From the NCBI GenBank assembly GCA_022510955.1, contig JAFLSM010000019.1, forward strand, positions 1 to 42,581: DNA of 42,581 nt. The letters run 5' to 3'. Positions 1 to 7,293 of the stretch are shown piece after piece. Within the stretch, counting starts at the first letter, position 1. Every line of letters starts with the position of its first letter. The translations under genes and the position numbers were made by a program. The notes beneath the pieces were generated by a model. It ran no database searches. It saw only the letters and a list, made by a program, of their open reading frames with translations, and was not told the DNA's origin. Origin of the DNA: Ruminococcus sp. Lineage in GTDB: Bacteria > Bacillota > Clostridia > Oscillospirales > Acutalibacteraceae.

Positions 1-68
1 ATTTTTATTTTTGTAGGCTCTATTTGTTACCCCAACTTTTATTATAGAGCCATAAAAAATATACAAAG

Positions 69-96
69 GCTGTACCCTCAATTAGGAGAGTACAGC
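69..96 (+). terminator. Probable terminator of a gene left of the window
   Basis: Stem GCTGTAC/GTACAGC with an inner CTC/GAG pairing is followed by a T-rich stretch (TTATTTATTTTCTCTT). It probably ends a plus-strand transcript that begins before the window. Confidence 0.55.
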
Positions 97-123
97 TTAT
101 TTATTTTCTCTTAAAGGAAAAAT

Positions 124-170
124 AAAAACCGCATATAAAACCTTGAAAACGGCTTTATAATACGGTTTTT
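124..170 (-). terminator. Terminator of the tRNA-Thr transcript
   Basis: The arms AAAAACCG (124-131) and CGGTTTTT (163-170) form a stem just past the 3' end of the minus-strand tRNA. A T-rich tract follows on the minus strand. Confidence 0.6.
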
Positions 171-174
171 ATCG

Positions 175-250
175 TGGAGCTGGTGAACGGATTTGAACCG
201 TCGACCTACTGATTACGAATCAGTTGCGCTACCGACTACGCTACACCAGC
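175..250 (-). tRNA. tRNA-Thr (anticodon CGT)
   Basis: On the minus strand the acceptor arms GCTGGTG/CACCAGC enclose a full cloverleaf. The D arm is followed by the anticodon stem ACTGA/TCAGT with loop TTCGTAA, then the T arm GACGG-TTCAAAT-CCGTT. The anticodon is CGT, which reads the Thr codon ACG. The CCA end is encoded (175-177). A promoter with a 17-bp spacer lies about 40 bp upstream and a stem-loop terminator follows, so this appears to be a single-gene tRNA unit. Confidence 0.95.
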
Positions 251-298
251 AAAAGTTCAGATAGTTAAGCTTAAAACCTTATTATCCGAATAGATTAA

Positions 299-327
299 AT
301 TATACAACACTTGAATAAAAATTTCAA
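299..327 (-). promoter_or_regulatory. Promoter of tRNA-Thr
   Basis: On the minus strand TTGAAA (322-327) and TATAAT (299-304) are separated by 17 bp, placing the start site about 40 nt before the tRNA. Confidence 0.65.
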
Positions 328-487
328 GTTTTAAAGTATAAAATAAAAAAATTCTTTAAAAAAAGATAATAAATATGAATTTAGCACAAAAAAATACGTG
401 AATATTAAGCACCATTATAGATTATATTAATAAAATATATTATAATAAAAATACAAATATTAATTTGTATTGTCAGGAGTGTTTTTT

Positions 488-892
488 GTGCCAAAAAGAA
501 AATGTAGTGAGATCGATAAGAATGTCGGTCGCAGACTAAAGCAATATCGTGTTGCTTGCGGTCTAACACAGGAACAGGTTGCCTCTGTGCTTAATATCAA
601 CAGAACAACCTACACAAAGTATGAAACAGGCGTTTCAGAACCAAGTCATGATTTGCTAAGAAGAATAGTATCACTTTTCGGTACTGATTTTAATTCGGTA
701 CTCGGCGAAAAGGATGGCTTCGAGGGCAGTGTGTATGACGCTAAAATGCCTATGTTCAATCTTACAAAGGACGAACAGCGCATGGTTGCAGGTTATCGTT
801 CTTTTTCAGATGAGGAAAAGGCTGAACTCAACGCAAAATTTGATGAGATTTTAGCCGAACGAAATAGAAAGCTGCTTGAAAATAATGATTAA
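488..892 (+). CDS. XRE-family helix-turn-helix transcriptional regulator
   Basis: This small DNA-binding regulator has 134 aa. Residues about 10-65 form a Cro/CI-type HTH (GRRLKQYRVACGLTQEQVA, then NRTTYTKYETG), and a short charged helical tail (DEEKAELNAKF) may serve dimerisation. The frame is open from a TTG at 470, but AGGAG at 475-479 sits about 8 nt before GTG 488, so I chose GTG. It stands alone between the tRNA unit and rpsO; an AT-rich stretch with TATAAT at 441-446 may hold its promoter, but I see no good -35 box. Its target genes cannot be told from the sequence. The family is clear, the function is not. Confidence 0.85.
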   Translation: MPKRKCSEIDKNVGRRLKQYRVACGLTQEQVASVLNINRTTYTKYETGVSEPSHDLLRRIVSLFGTDFNSVLGEKDGFEGSVYDAKMPMFNLTKDEQRMVAGYRSFSDEEKAELNAKFDEILAERNRKLLENND

Positions 893-956
893 TCTGTGAT
901 TTTTTGCACATCAAGTTTTTATTTGTAAATTTGATGTGTAAAATCACAAAAAGGTC

Positions 957-985
957 TTTACATTTCAGCTCTTCTATGCTAAAAT
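957..985 (+). promoter_or_regulatory. Promoter of rpsO
   Basis: TTTACA (957-962), a 17-bp spacer and TAAAAT (980-985). Transcription would begin near 992 and give a leader of about 100 nt before rpsO. Confidence 0.7.
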
Positions 986-991
986 ATAGCA

Positions 992-1090
992 GTTGACCTA
1001 TGTTTCGGAATAGGGGTTAAGCCACAAAGTGGAGTTTCACAGCCCTATGCTGGACATTAGGTGACAAATATTAAAAAAGGTGGAATAAAA
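992..1090 (+). promoter_or_regulatory. Structured rpsO leader, candidate S15 autoregulatory element
   Basis: The leader can form hairpins CCTAT/ATAGG (997-1014), CCAC/GTGG (1022-1032) and CAGC/GCTG (1040-1052). It can alternatively pair ATAGGG (1010-1015) with CCCTAT (1043-1048) and ACCTA (996-1000) with TAGGT (1058-1062). These sets exclude each other, as expected of a switch near the ribosome binding site (AAGGTGG, 1078-1084). S15 represses its own mRNA through diverse leaders in several bacteria. Assignment here is by position and fold only. Confidence 0.5.
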
Positions 1091-1354
1091 ATGTTAAAAG
1101 AAGAAAAGCAGGCTATCATTGCTGAATATGCTACTCACGAAGGTGACACAGGTTCTCCTGAGGTTCAGATTGCTCTTCTCACAAAGAGAATTAATGACCT
1201 CACAGATCACCTCAAGACTCACAAGAAGGATCACCACAGCAGACGCGGTCTTCTTAAGATGGTTGGTCAGAGAAGAAGCCTTCTTGCATATCTCACAAAG
1301 GTAGATATTGAAAGATACCGTGCTATTATCAAAAGACTTGGTATCCGTAAGTAA
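1091..1354 (+). CDS. rpsO: 30S ribosomal protein S15
   Basis: S15 is a primary binder of the 16S rRNA central domain, and the 87-aa length is normal for the family. The sequence holds the signature [19 protein letters not shown] near residues 16-34 and [22 protein letters not shown] (in part) near 39-60, with the usual C-terminal [15 protein letters not shown] 1091 has AAGGTGG 6-7 nt upstream; an in-frame extension to 1061 has no Shine-Dalgarno and would lie inside the structured leader. The gene is followed by a stem-loop and then pnp, the same rpsO-pnp order known in many bacteria. Confidence 0.98.
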   Translation: MLKEEKQAIIAEYATHEGDTGSPEVQIALLTKRINDLTDHLKTHKKDHHSRRGLLKMVGQRRSLLAYLTKVDIERYRAIIKRLGIRK

Positions 1355-1371
1355 TTATGCTATGAAACTCA

Positions 1372-1391
1372 GGGCAAGCGTTAGCTTGCCC
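1372..1391 (+). terminator. Stem-loop after rpsO
   Basis: A perfect 8-bp stem GGGCAAGC/GCTTGCCC with loop GTTA is followed by TAAATTTCGATTTTT. The T tract is interrupted, so this may be a leaky terminator that lets some transcription reach pnp. Confidence 0.6.
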
Positions 1392-1406
1392 TAAATTTCG
1401 ATTTTT

Positions 1407-1509
1407 ACGGGATTTTTATTTGCTGCTTTTTAGCGGTAAAACGATAAAATAACTGGAATTCTGTCCACTTGTTTTACGGTTTTATTGCTAAATCAGCTTG
1501 AAATCCCGT
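1407..1509 (+). promoter_or_regulatory. Long stem-loop in the pnp 5' leader
   Basis: ACGGGATTT (1407-1415) pairs with AAATCCCGT (1501-1509). Inside, GCTG, TTTAGC, TAAAAC and TAAAA blocks on the left arm meet matching blocks on the right arm, leaving a loop near 1453-1470. The hairpin ends 46 nt before the pnp start codon. In E. coli the pnp leader folds into a long hairpin cut by RNase III, after which PNPase represses its own translation; the same role here is inference. Confidence 0.65.
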
Positions 1510-1555
1510 CTAAATTAAAGTTTTAATGAAGTTTTATTTAGGAAAGGATTTTATT

Positions 1556-3778
1556 ATGAATAAGCTTATGACTTTTGATAAGTACAGAATTTTTGAAACT
1601 GAATTTGCAGGCAGACCTTTAAAGGTTGAAACAGGTAAGATGACACAGCTTGCAAACGGTGCTTGTCTTGTTCACTATGGCGACACAACAGTTCATGTTG
1701 CAGTTACAGCATCACCAAAGCCAAGAGAGGGTGTTGATTTCTTCCCGCTTTCTGTTGACTATGAAGAGAAAATGTATTCAGTGGGCAAAATCCCCGGGGC
1801 ATATCTCAAGAGAGAGGGCAGACCGTCAGAACACGCAATTCTTACAAGCCGTGTAATCGACCGTCCTATTCGTCCTCTTTTTGACAAGAGTATGAGAAAT
1901 GATGTTTCAATCGTTTGTACTGTAATGAGCGTTGACCAGGATTGCCAGCCTGAAATTGTTGCAATGATTGGTGCTTCAATCGCAATCTCAATTTCAGATG
2001 TACCTTGGAACGGTCCTATTTCAGGATGCTCTGTTGGTATGATTAACGGCGGGTTCATTATCAATCCCACTGAGGAACAGCGCAAGGTTTCAGAAATGGC
2101 AACAACAGTAGCTTCAACAAGCTCAAGAATTGCTATGATTGAAGCAGGTGCAAATATGGTATCCGATGAGGATATGTATAACGCAATTATGGCTGGTCAC
2201 GAGGCTAACCAGAAGATTATTGAGTTTATAGAGAGCATTAAGGCAGAAATCGGCAAGCCAAAGTTTGAATTTGCAAGCCTTGAGCCTGATCACGATATGT
2301 TTGAAGCTATCAAAGCTTTTGCAGAAGAGGATGTTAAAGCAGCTCTTGATACAGATGATAAGACTGTTCGTGATGAGCGTCTTAAGCCAATCTATGAGGC
2401 AGTTCACGCAAAATTTGATGAAATCTATCCTGAGAGTGAAGCTCTCATTGATGAGTGCCTTTACAAGACACAAAAGTTTATTGTTCGTCGTTGGTTGCTT
2501 GACGAGCAGAAGCGTGTTGACGGCAGAGGCATGGATGATATTCGTCCGCTCGCAAGTGAAGTAACAGTTCTTCCGAGAGTTCACGGTTCAGGTATGTTTA
2601 CAAGAGGTCAGACACAGGTTCTGACAGTAGCAACACTCGGCCCTGTTTCTGACAAACAGCTTCTTGACGGAATTGATGGCGAAACAGAGAAAAGATATAT
2701 TCACCACTACAACTTCCCAAGCTATTCAGTTGGCGAAACAAAGCCAAGCCGTGGCCCGGGCAGAAGAGAAATCGGTCATGGTGCACTTGCAGAGCGTGCT
2801 CTCGTTCCTGTTATCCCTCCGGTTGAGGAGTTCCCATATGCTATAAGACTTGTTTCAGAAGTTCTTTCTTCAAACGGTTCAACATCACAGGGTTCAATTT
2901 GCGGTTCAACTCTTGCACTTATGGATGCAGGTGTTCCAATAAAAGAGCCTGTTGCAGGCATTTCATGCGGACTTATTACAGAGGGCGACCGTTGGATGAC
3001 AATGGTTGATATTCAGGGTCTTGAGGACTTCTTTGGCGATATGGATTTCAAGGTTGCAGGTACTCACACAGGCATTACAGCAATCCAAATGGACCTAAAA
3101 ATTAGCGGTCTTACACCTGAAATGGTTAAAGAGGCTCTTGAAAAGACACACAATGCTCGTAACTTCATCCTTGACGAAGTAATGCTCAAGGCTATTGCAG
3201 AGCCAAGAGAAGAGCTTTCACCATATGCTCCTAAGATGTTCACAACTACAATTCCTGCTGAAAAAATCAGCGAAGTTATCGGTAAGAGCGGTAAAGTTAT
3301 CAAAGAAATTCAGGCTGAATGTGAAGTTAAGATTGATATTGAAGAGGACGGCGAATACGGCAAGGTATTTGTATCAGGTCTTGATACTGACAAATGTAAG
3401 CGTGCTCTTGAAATTGTTAATACAATCGCTGTTGACCCTGAGATGGGCGCAATGTATCTTGGTAAAGTAACAAGAATTATGGACTTCGGTGCTTTTGTTG
3501 AAATTGCTCCTGGCAAGGAAGGACTTGTTCATATTTCACAGCTTGATATTAAGCGTACAGAGAATGTAACTGATATTGTTAATATAGGAGATATAATCCG
3601 TGTTAAGGTTATGGAAGTTGACGACAAGGGTAGACTTAACCTTTCTCGCCGTCAGGTTCTTATTGATGTTGATGGTCTTACTCCTGAGAATAATCTTGAT
3701 GAGGAGAGAAATTCTCGTCCACGCCGTCCAAGAAATAATGACCGCAGAGGTAATTTTAACAAGAATAGAAACAATTAA
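1556..3778 (+). CDS. pnp: Polyribonucleotide nucleotidyltransferase (PNPase)
   Basis: PNPase is the phosphorolytic 3'-5' exoribonuclease of mRNA turnover and forms a trimeric ring. The 740-aa chain has the complete domain order: first RNase PH-like domain (GDTTVHVAVTASPKPREGVDF), linker helices, second RNase PH-like domain with the phosphate-site region GSTSQGSICGSTLALMDAG, KH domain (EVIGKSGKVIKEIQ) and S1 domain (GKVTRIMDFGAFVEIAPGKE), then an Arg/Asn-rich tail. GGAAAGGA at 1541-1548 precedes ATG 1556; the in-frame ATG at 1526 has no comparable site. It follows rpsO and a long leader hairpin that may control it. Confidence 0.97.
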   Translation: MNKLMTFDKYRIFETEFAGRPLKVETGKMTQLANGACLVHYGDTTVHVAVTASPKPREGVDFFPLSVDYEEKMYSVGKIPGAYLKREGRPSEHAILTSRVIDRPIRPLFDKSMRNDVSIVCTVMSVDQDCQPEIVAMIGASIAISISDVPWNGPISGCSVGMINGGFIINPTEEQRKVSEMATTVASTSSRIAMIEAGANMVSDEDMYNAIMAGHEANQKIIEFIESIKAEIGKPKFEFASLEPDHDMFEAIKAFAEEDVKAALDTDDKTVRDERLKPIYEAVHAKFDEIYPESEALIDECLYKTQKFIVRRWLLDEQKRVDGRGMDDIRPLASEVTVLPRVHGSGMFTRGQTQVLTVATLGPVSDKQLLDGIDGETEKRYIHHYNFPSYSVGETKPSRGPGRREIGHGALAERALVPVIPPVEEFPYAIRLVSEVLSSNGSTSQGSICGSTLALMDAGVPIKEPVAGISCGLITEGDRWMTMVDIQGLEDFFGDMDFKVAGTHTGITAIQMDLKISGLTPEMVKEALEKTHNARNFILDEVMLKAIAEPREELSPYAPKMFTTTIPAEKISEVIGKSGKVIKEIQAECEVKIDIEEDGEYGKVFVSGLDTDKCKRALEIVNTIAVDPEMGAMYLGKVTRIMDFGAFVEIAPGKEGLVHISQLDIKRTENVTDIVNIGDIIRVKVMEVDDKGRLNLSRRQVLIDVDGLTPENNLDEERNSRPRRPRNNDRRGNFNKNRNN

Positions 3779-3804
3779 TTCTATTACAGAATTATAATTC
3801 AAAT

Positions 3805-3836
3805 AAAAACAGGCTTACTTCGGTATGCCTGTTTTT
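3805..3836 (+). terminator. Terminator of pnp
   Basis: Arms AAAAACAGGC and GCCTGTTTTT enclose a short loop containing TTCG; the right arm ends in a T run. Confidence 0.85.
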
Positions 3837-3839
3837 GAA

Positions 3840-3932
3840 TTTATTGGTAATTGTTTGTACATTGCTGTAGGGCGCTAAAGTTTTATAAAAAATAAACTCT
3901 ATCTGCTCGGATAGGTGCAACCCACTGGTTGC
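3840..3932 (+). repeat. Dispersed 90-bp repeat, copy A (two-hairpin element)
   Basis: This stretch aligns by eye along its length with 19099-19190 (plus) and 19535-19623 (minus). It begins TTTATTGGTAATTG, has GGGCGCTAAA in the middle, and ends in two adjacent hairpins: CTATC/GATAG (3899-3914) and GCAACC/GGTTGC (3917-3932). Copy A has the best preserved pairing. A T-rich stretch and a promoter follow directly. Confidence 0.7.
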
Positions 3933-3934
3933 TA

Positions 3935-3963
3935 TTGTTTTTTGTGCAATATTCTGGTAGAAT
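3935..3963 (+). promoter_or_regulatory. Promoter at the edge of repeat copy A
   Basis: TTGTTT (3935-3940), 17 bp, and TAGAAT (3958-3963) with an extended TG one base before the -10 box. It would drive the small anchored protein gene that starts at 4000. Confidence 0.5.
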
Positions 3964-3999
3964 AATAACGAAAGAACAACTAAAAAAGGAATTTTAAAT

Positions 4000-4326
4000 A
4001 TGAAAATTTTTAAACGATTGTTACTTGTCGTAATCTTATTGTTAGTATGTATTTTTTCTGTTCCGAATGTCTATGCCGAATCATCTCCTGATCAGTCAAT
4101 TCTTACGGCCGCGGACGACAAGTATGTACCGCTATACACAACTGCACCTAATAGTGATTCACGATTAGATGTTAATTCAAATCCTGATGAAACATCAAAG
4201 GACTACACGCTGTTTTATACTCAGACTACATTTCTTGCACTTCTTGCAGGTTACCTTATAATATTCAAGGTGAAGGGGATAGACCATTCTCAGAAAATGC
4301 ACCGTCGCAGAATCAGTGATGATTAG
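4000..4326 (+). CDS. Small secreted or membrane-anchored protein of unknown function
   Basis: I do not recognise a family. The 108-aa product has a clear N-terminal signal sequence (two Lys/Arg-rich steps, then LLLVVILLLVCIFSV, with a possible cleavage after VYA-E near residue 27). An acidic, Ser/Asp/Thr-rich segment of about 45 residues follows, then a second hydrophobic stretch (FLALLAGYLIIF, about residues 78-90) and a basic tail KMHRRRISDD. That layout suggests an extracellular loop held by a C-terminal membrane helix with a cytoplasmic tail. AAAAGGAAT precedes the start. The GNAT gene lies 49 bp downstream on the same strand, so the two may share a transcript. Confidence 0.75.
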   Translation: MKIFKRLLLVVILLLVCIFSVPNVYAESSPDQSILTAADDKYVPLYTTAPNSDSRLDVNSNPDETSKDYTLFYTQTTFLALLAGYLIIFKVKGIDHSQKMHRRRISDD

Positions 4327-4375
4327 TTATAAAAGATATTGAGATATTATTTCATTAATATTCTTTGGAGGAATT

Positions 4376-4804
4376 ATGATAGAAATTAAATCATTTGACT
4401 ACCTAACAGATGATGAGCGTATGCTACGCACTACAGTGTTTGTTGATGAGCAAAAGTTTAGCGAAGAATTTGACAGAATTGATGATACTTGTCATCACTT
4501 GGTTTTATATATTGACAATGAACCAGTTGCCTGTGTTCGATTTTTTACTGATAATAACCCTCGTGAATATCATCTTGGCAGACTTTGTGTGCTTAAAGAA
4601 TACCGGGGTCAGCACTTAGGTGATTTGCTTGTTCGTGAAGTTGAAAAGTGTGTCAAAGATCTTGGCGGTACGGTTATAGTTCTTTCTGCACAACTTCGAG
4701 CAAGCGGATTTTACGAAAAGCTTGGCTACATCAAAATGGGTGACATATACTATGATGAATATTGCGAGCATATCCATATGGAAAAGTCGCTCGTAAATTC
4801 TTAA
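4376..4804 (+). CDS. GNAT-family N-acetyltransferase (YjcF/ElaA-like)
   Basis: The 142-aa length and fold pattern fit a single-domain Gcn5-related acetyltransferase, which transfers an acetyl group from acetyl-CoA to an amine. Motif A, with the acetyl-CoA-binding R-G-x-x-L-G loop, is at LGRLCVLKEYRGQHLGDLLV (about 67-86). The motif B region contains ASGFYEKLGY (about 110-119), close to YjcF-like proteins. GGAGG lies 5 nt before the ATG. The gene ends at a terminator shared with the convergent malic enzyme gene. The substrate cannot be predicted. Confidence 0.88.
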   Translation: MIEIKSFDYLTDDERMLRTTVFVDEQKFSEEFDRIDDTCHHLVLYIDNEPVACVRFFTDNNPREYHLGRLCVLKEYRGQHLGDLLVREVEKCVKDLGGTVIVLSAQLRASGFYEKLGYIKMGDIYYDEYCEHIHMEKSLVNS

Positions 4805-4823
4805 TAATTCTATTATATAAAAA

Positions 4824-4860
4824 GGCTGACCTTGATTTTTTCAAAGTCAGCCAAAATTTT
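4824..4860. terminator. Bidirectional terminator between GNAT and malic enzyme genes
   Basis: GGCTGAC (4824-4830) and GTCAGCC (4846-4852) form the stem, extended by CTTGA/TCAAAG. T-rich tracts flank both sides and the two genes converge here. Confidence 0.8.
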
Positions 4861-4871
4861 TATGTATAAAT

Positions 4872-6044
4872 TTAAATTCTTGCTACGCCTGTTTCTCTTG
4901 CTGCCTTTACAACAGCCTCAGCAACAGTCTTGCCGATTCTCTTATCAAATGCCTCAGGCAAAATATAATCAGCATTAAGCTCGTCATCACTAACAAGTGA
5001 AGCTATTGCAACTGATGCGGCAACTTTCATTTCTTCATTAATATCGCTTGCACGGCAATCAAGAGCACCTCTGAATATACCCGGGAATGCAAGCACATTG
5101 TTAATCTGATTAGGGAAGTCGCTTCTGCCGGTACCCACAACAGCAGCACCTGCTTTTTTAGCAATATCAGGCATAATCTCAGGTGTTGGATTAGCCATAG
5201 CAAAGATGATTGGTTTTTCAGCCATGCTCTTAACCATTTCTTCAGTAACGCAGTTTGGAGCAGAAATGCCAAGGAATACATCAGCACCTTTCATAGCATC
5301 AGCAAGTGTGCCTGTGAGGTGAGAGAGGTTTGTAATTTCTGCCAATTCTTGCTTTGCTTTGTTAAGGCGTTCATCACCCTTGCAGATAATTCCCTTGCTG
5401 TCACAAAGTGTAATATCCTTAACGCCCATATTCAACAGATGTTTTGCAATCGCAATACCTGCTGCACCTGCACCATTCATTACAATTCTAATGTCCTCAA
5501 ACTTTTTGCCTACAAGCTTTAACGCATTAATAAGACCTGCTGCAACAATAACTGCTGTGCCATGCTGATCGTCGTGGAAAATTGGAATATCGCACTTCTC
5601 CTTGAGTTTTCTTTCAATTTCAAAGCATCTTGGAGCAGCAATATCCTCGAGGTTGATACCGCCAAATGAGCCGCTGATAAGATAAATTGCATTTACAATT
5701 TCGTCAACATCCTTGCTTCTCACACAAATTGGGAACGCATCAACATCGCCAAATTCTTTAAAGAGCGCACATTTGCCCTCCATAACAGGCATACCTGCCT
5801 CAGGACCGATATCACCGAGTCCCAAAACAGCTGTGCCGTCAGTTACAACAGCAACAATATTGTTTCTTCTTGTAAGCTCAAATGATTTGTCATAGTCCTT
5901 CTGAATTTCAAGACATGGCTCTGCAACACCGGGAGTATATGCAAGTGACAAGTCTTCTGATGATGAAATAGGAACTCTTGAAACAACTTCAATCTTACCG
6001 TTCCAATCATAGTGCTTTTTTAGTGATTCTTCTCTTATATTCAT
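4872..6044 (-). CDS. Malic enzyme (oxaloacetate-decarboxylating malate dehydrogenase)
   Basis: It oxidatively decarboxylates malate to pyruvate with NAD(P)+ in the cytoplasm. The 390-aa size is that of the short bacterial form without a phosphotransacetylase-like extension. Visible motifs: SLAYTPGVAEPC with the catalytic Tyr near 36, EGKCALFKEF with the catalytic Lys near 91, metal ligands in NLEDIAAP (133-134) and HDDQHGT (158-159), and the dinucleotide loop GAGAAG at 191-196. AAAGGAG sits 7 nt before ATG 6044; the ATG at 6050 is too close to that site. The gene is divergent from rnpB and has its own promoter. Cofactor preference is not decided from the sequence. Confidence 0.95.
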   Translation of the reverse strand: MNIREESLKKHYDWNGKIEVVSRVPISSSEDLSLAYTPGVAEPCLEIQKDYDKSFELTRRNNIVAVVTDGTAVLGLGDIGPEAGMPVMEGKCALFKEFGDVDAFPICVRSKDVDEIVNAIYLISGSFGGINLEDIAAPRCFEIERKLKEKCDIPIFHDDQHGTAVIVAAGLINALKLVGKKFEDIRIVMNGAGAAGIAIAKHLLNMGVKDITLCDSKGIICKGDERLNKAKQELAEITNLSHLTGTLADAMKGADVFLGISAPNCVTEEMVKSMAEKPIIFAMANPTPEIMPDIAKKAGAAVVGTGRSDFPNQINNVLAFPGIFRGALDCRASDINEEMKVAASVAIASLVSDDELNADYILPEAFDKRIGKTVAEAVVKAARETGVARI

Positions 6045-6075
6045 GGTCATTCTCCTTTATTTGTTTACTTTAAAC

Positions 6076-6104
6076 ATTATAGCACCAATGGCAAAACTAC
6101 GCAA
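6076..6104 (-). promoter_or_regulatory. Promoter of the malic enzyme gene
   Basis: On the minus strand TTGCGT (6099-6104) and TATAAT (6076-6081) are 17 bp apart. Confidence 0.65.
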
Positions 6105-6121
6105 GTATAAAGTCTTTAAAG

Positions 6122-6150
6122 TTGACAGAAAAGGACTTTTATTTTATAAT
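6122..6150 (+). promoter_or_regulatory. Consensus promoter of rnpB
   Basis: TTGACA (6122-6127), exactly 17 bp, then TATAAT (6145-6150): a full consensus match, fitting a strongly expressed stable RNA. Transcription should begin about 7-8 nt later, at the RNA's P1 helix. Confidence 0.9.
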
Positions 6151-6157
6151 ATACTTA

Positions 6158-6500
6158 CGAGTGCATTGGACAACTGCGGGCAAATTCCGAAAGGATTTGT
6201 GCGAGGAAAGTCCGGGCTTCACAGAGCAAAAATAACGGCTAACGGCCGCCGGAGGCGACTCCAGGGATAGTGCAACAGAAAATTACCGCCGACTTGTTCG
6301 GTAAGGATGGAAAGGCGAGGTAAGAGCTCACCGGAGGCAGGGAGACCTGTCTGCCGTGTAAACCCTATTTGAAGCAACACCGTGGTAGGACGAATACGCT
6401 TGCTCGGCGTGTCCTTAGGAGGTGGCATTGAGCAGCTTTGGTAACAATCTGCCAAGATAGATGGTTGTCCGCGACAGAACCCGGCTTATAGATGCAGTCG
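6158..6500 (+). ncRNA. rnpB: RNase P RNA (class A)
   Basis: This is the catalytic RNA that trims the 5' leaders of pre-tRNAs. Conserved elements appear in order: GAGGAAAGTCCGGGC near 6202, AGGGATAGTGCAACAGAAA near 6263, GGTAAGGATGGAAAGGCGAG near 6300, GTAAACCC near 6358, and GACAGAACCCGGCTTA near 6474. The ends pair as P1 (CGAgTGCAT with ATGCAgTCG). The length of about 343 nt and conserved core suggest the ancestral A-type rather than the Bacillus B-type. Ends are estimated from P1. Confidence 0.95.
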
Positions 6501-6505
6501 CAAAA

Positions 6506-6536
6506 ACACCCTGCAAATTTTGCAGGGTGTTTTTTA
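6506..6536. terminator. Terminator of rnpB, also usable by the SHOCT gene
   Basis: ACACCCTGCA/TGCAGGGTGT form a 10-bp stem with a T6 tract on the plus side. The minus-strand SHOCT gene ends right at the edge of this stem, and A/T tracts on both sides allow bidirectional use. Confidence 0.88.
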
Positions 6537-7028
6537 TAAATTTAATATCTGTCTTTTCTTATTATCAAATTCTTCCTGAGTAATGACTCCTTGATCTAAT
6601 AGAGCTTTATACTTTGCAATTTCATCGGCACCTGAAACCCCTGTATGCATTACAGTATTCGTCTGGACTTCACTGATTTTTTGCAATATGAAATTGTATA
6701 TTTCTTCAGATAAAGCAGGAACTTTTCTATTAAAAGCCCTTAGTATAACTGTATTAGGGTCTTGTGCACTGCTTTTTGGTGTAGCAAACAATCCTGTTCC
6801 TGAATTATATGTTACTGTTCCTGCGGTAACAAATCTCATATAACCGTTAGTCATACCAGGCTTTTTGTAATCAACCCCAGAAAGATTACGATAAAAGAAA
6901 GTTGTATCACCTTTTATACCTTGAGAAGCAAATGCAAACAACCCTGTTCGCCTAATAACTACTCTGTCATTATACACAAGAATTGTTCCATTTGTAGCCT
7001 TTAGTTCTTTTATTGCCTTTTCTGTCAT
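6534..7028 (-). CDS. SHOCT-domain protein with N-terminal DUF4429-like domain
   Basis: The 164-aa product has a beta-rich N-terminal part (KATNGTILVYNDRVVIRRTG, followed by GDTTFFYRNLSGVDYKKPG), resembling DUF4429/PH-like short domains. It ends in a classic SHOCT motif (AKYKALLDQGVITQEEFDNKK), a short helical hairpin found at the C-terminus of many membrane-linked and prophage proteins. AAAAAAGGTG precedes ATG 7028; the frame extends upstream, but that extension has no ribosome binding site and overlaps the -10 region. No signal peptide or membrane segment is visible. The function is unknown. Confidence 0.82.
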   Translation of the reverse strand: MTEKAIKELKATNGTILVYNDRVVIRRTGLFAFASQGIKGDTTFFYRNLSGVDYKKPGMTNGYMRFVTAGTVTYNSGTGLFATPKSSAQDPNTVILRAFNRKVPALSEEIYNFILQKISEVQTNTVMHTGVSGADEIAKYKALLDQGVITQEEFDNKKRQILNL

Positions 7029-7044
7029 AAATATCACCTTTTTT

Positions 7045-7073
7045 AATATAACAAAAAATTTATATTTAGTCAA
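7045..7073 (-). promoter_or_regulatory. Promoter of the SHOCT-domain gene
   Basis: On the minus strand TTGACT (7068-7073) and TATATT (7045-7050) are 17 bp apart, just before the chosen start at 7028. Confidence 0.6.
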
Positions 7074-7293
7074 TCAAACAAATAAAGAGAAGATAATTAT
7101 ATGTAAAATGTTAAACTAAATTATTTATAAATTCCAATTCTTCCGCAGTAAGCTTATTTTTGATATTAACTAATGCTTTATGTTCATTGCAAAACTCTCG
7201 CTCTCAATTTTCGAGTTACTTCTGTATTGCTCTCGAAAATAAATTTTTAAAAGTAAATTTCTTCTTTATATTAGTGCAAAACAAATTGTTTTA
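7074..7293. other. AT-rich intergenic stretch without a recognisable gene
   Basis: This lies between the divergent SHOCT and tex genes. A 64-codon open frame starts at 7160, but it has no Shine-Dalgarno, has low-complexity composition and runs into tex in another frame, so I do not call it. No clear repeat or RNA motif is seen. Confidence 0.5.

Noticed and set aside
16-51. Inverted repeat GGCTCTAT/ATAGAGCC at the window start
   Set aside because: The 20-nt loop and lack of a T run on either side do not support a terminator; too little context at the window edge.
2123-2584. 153-codon open frame antisense to pnp
   Set aside because: Lies fully inside the strongly conserved pnp gene; its composition mirrors the opposite strand and no ribosome binding site is present.
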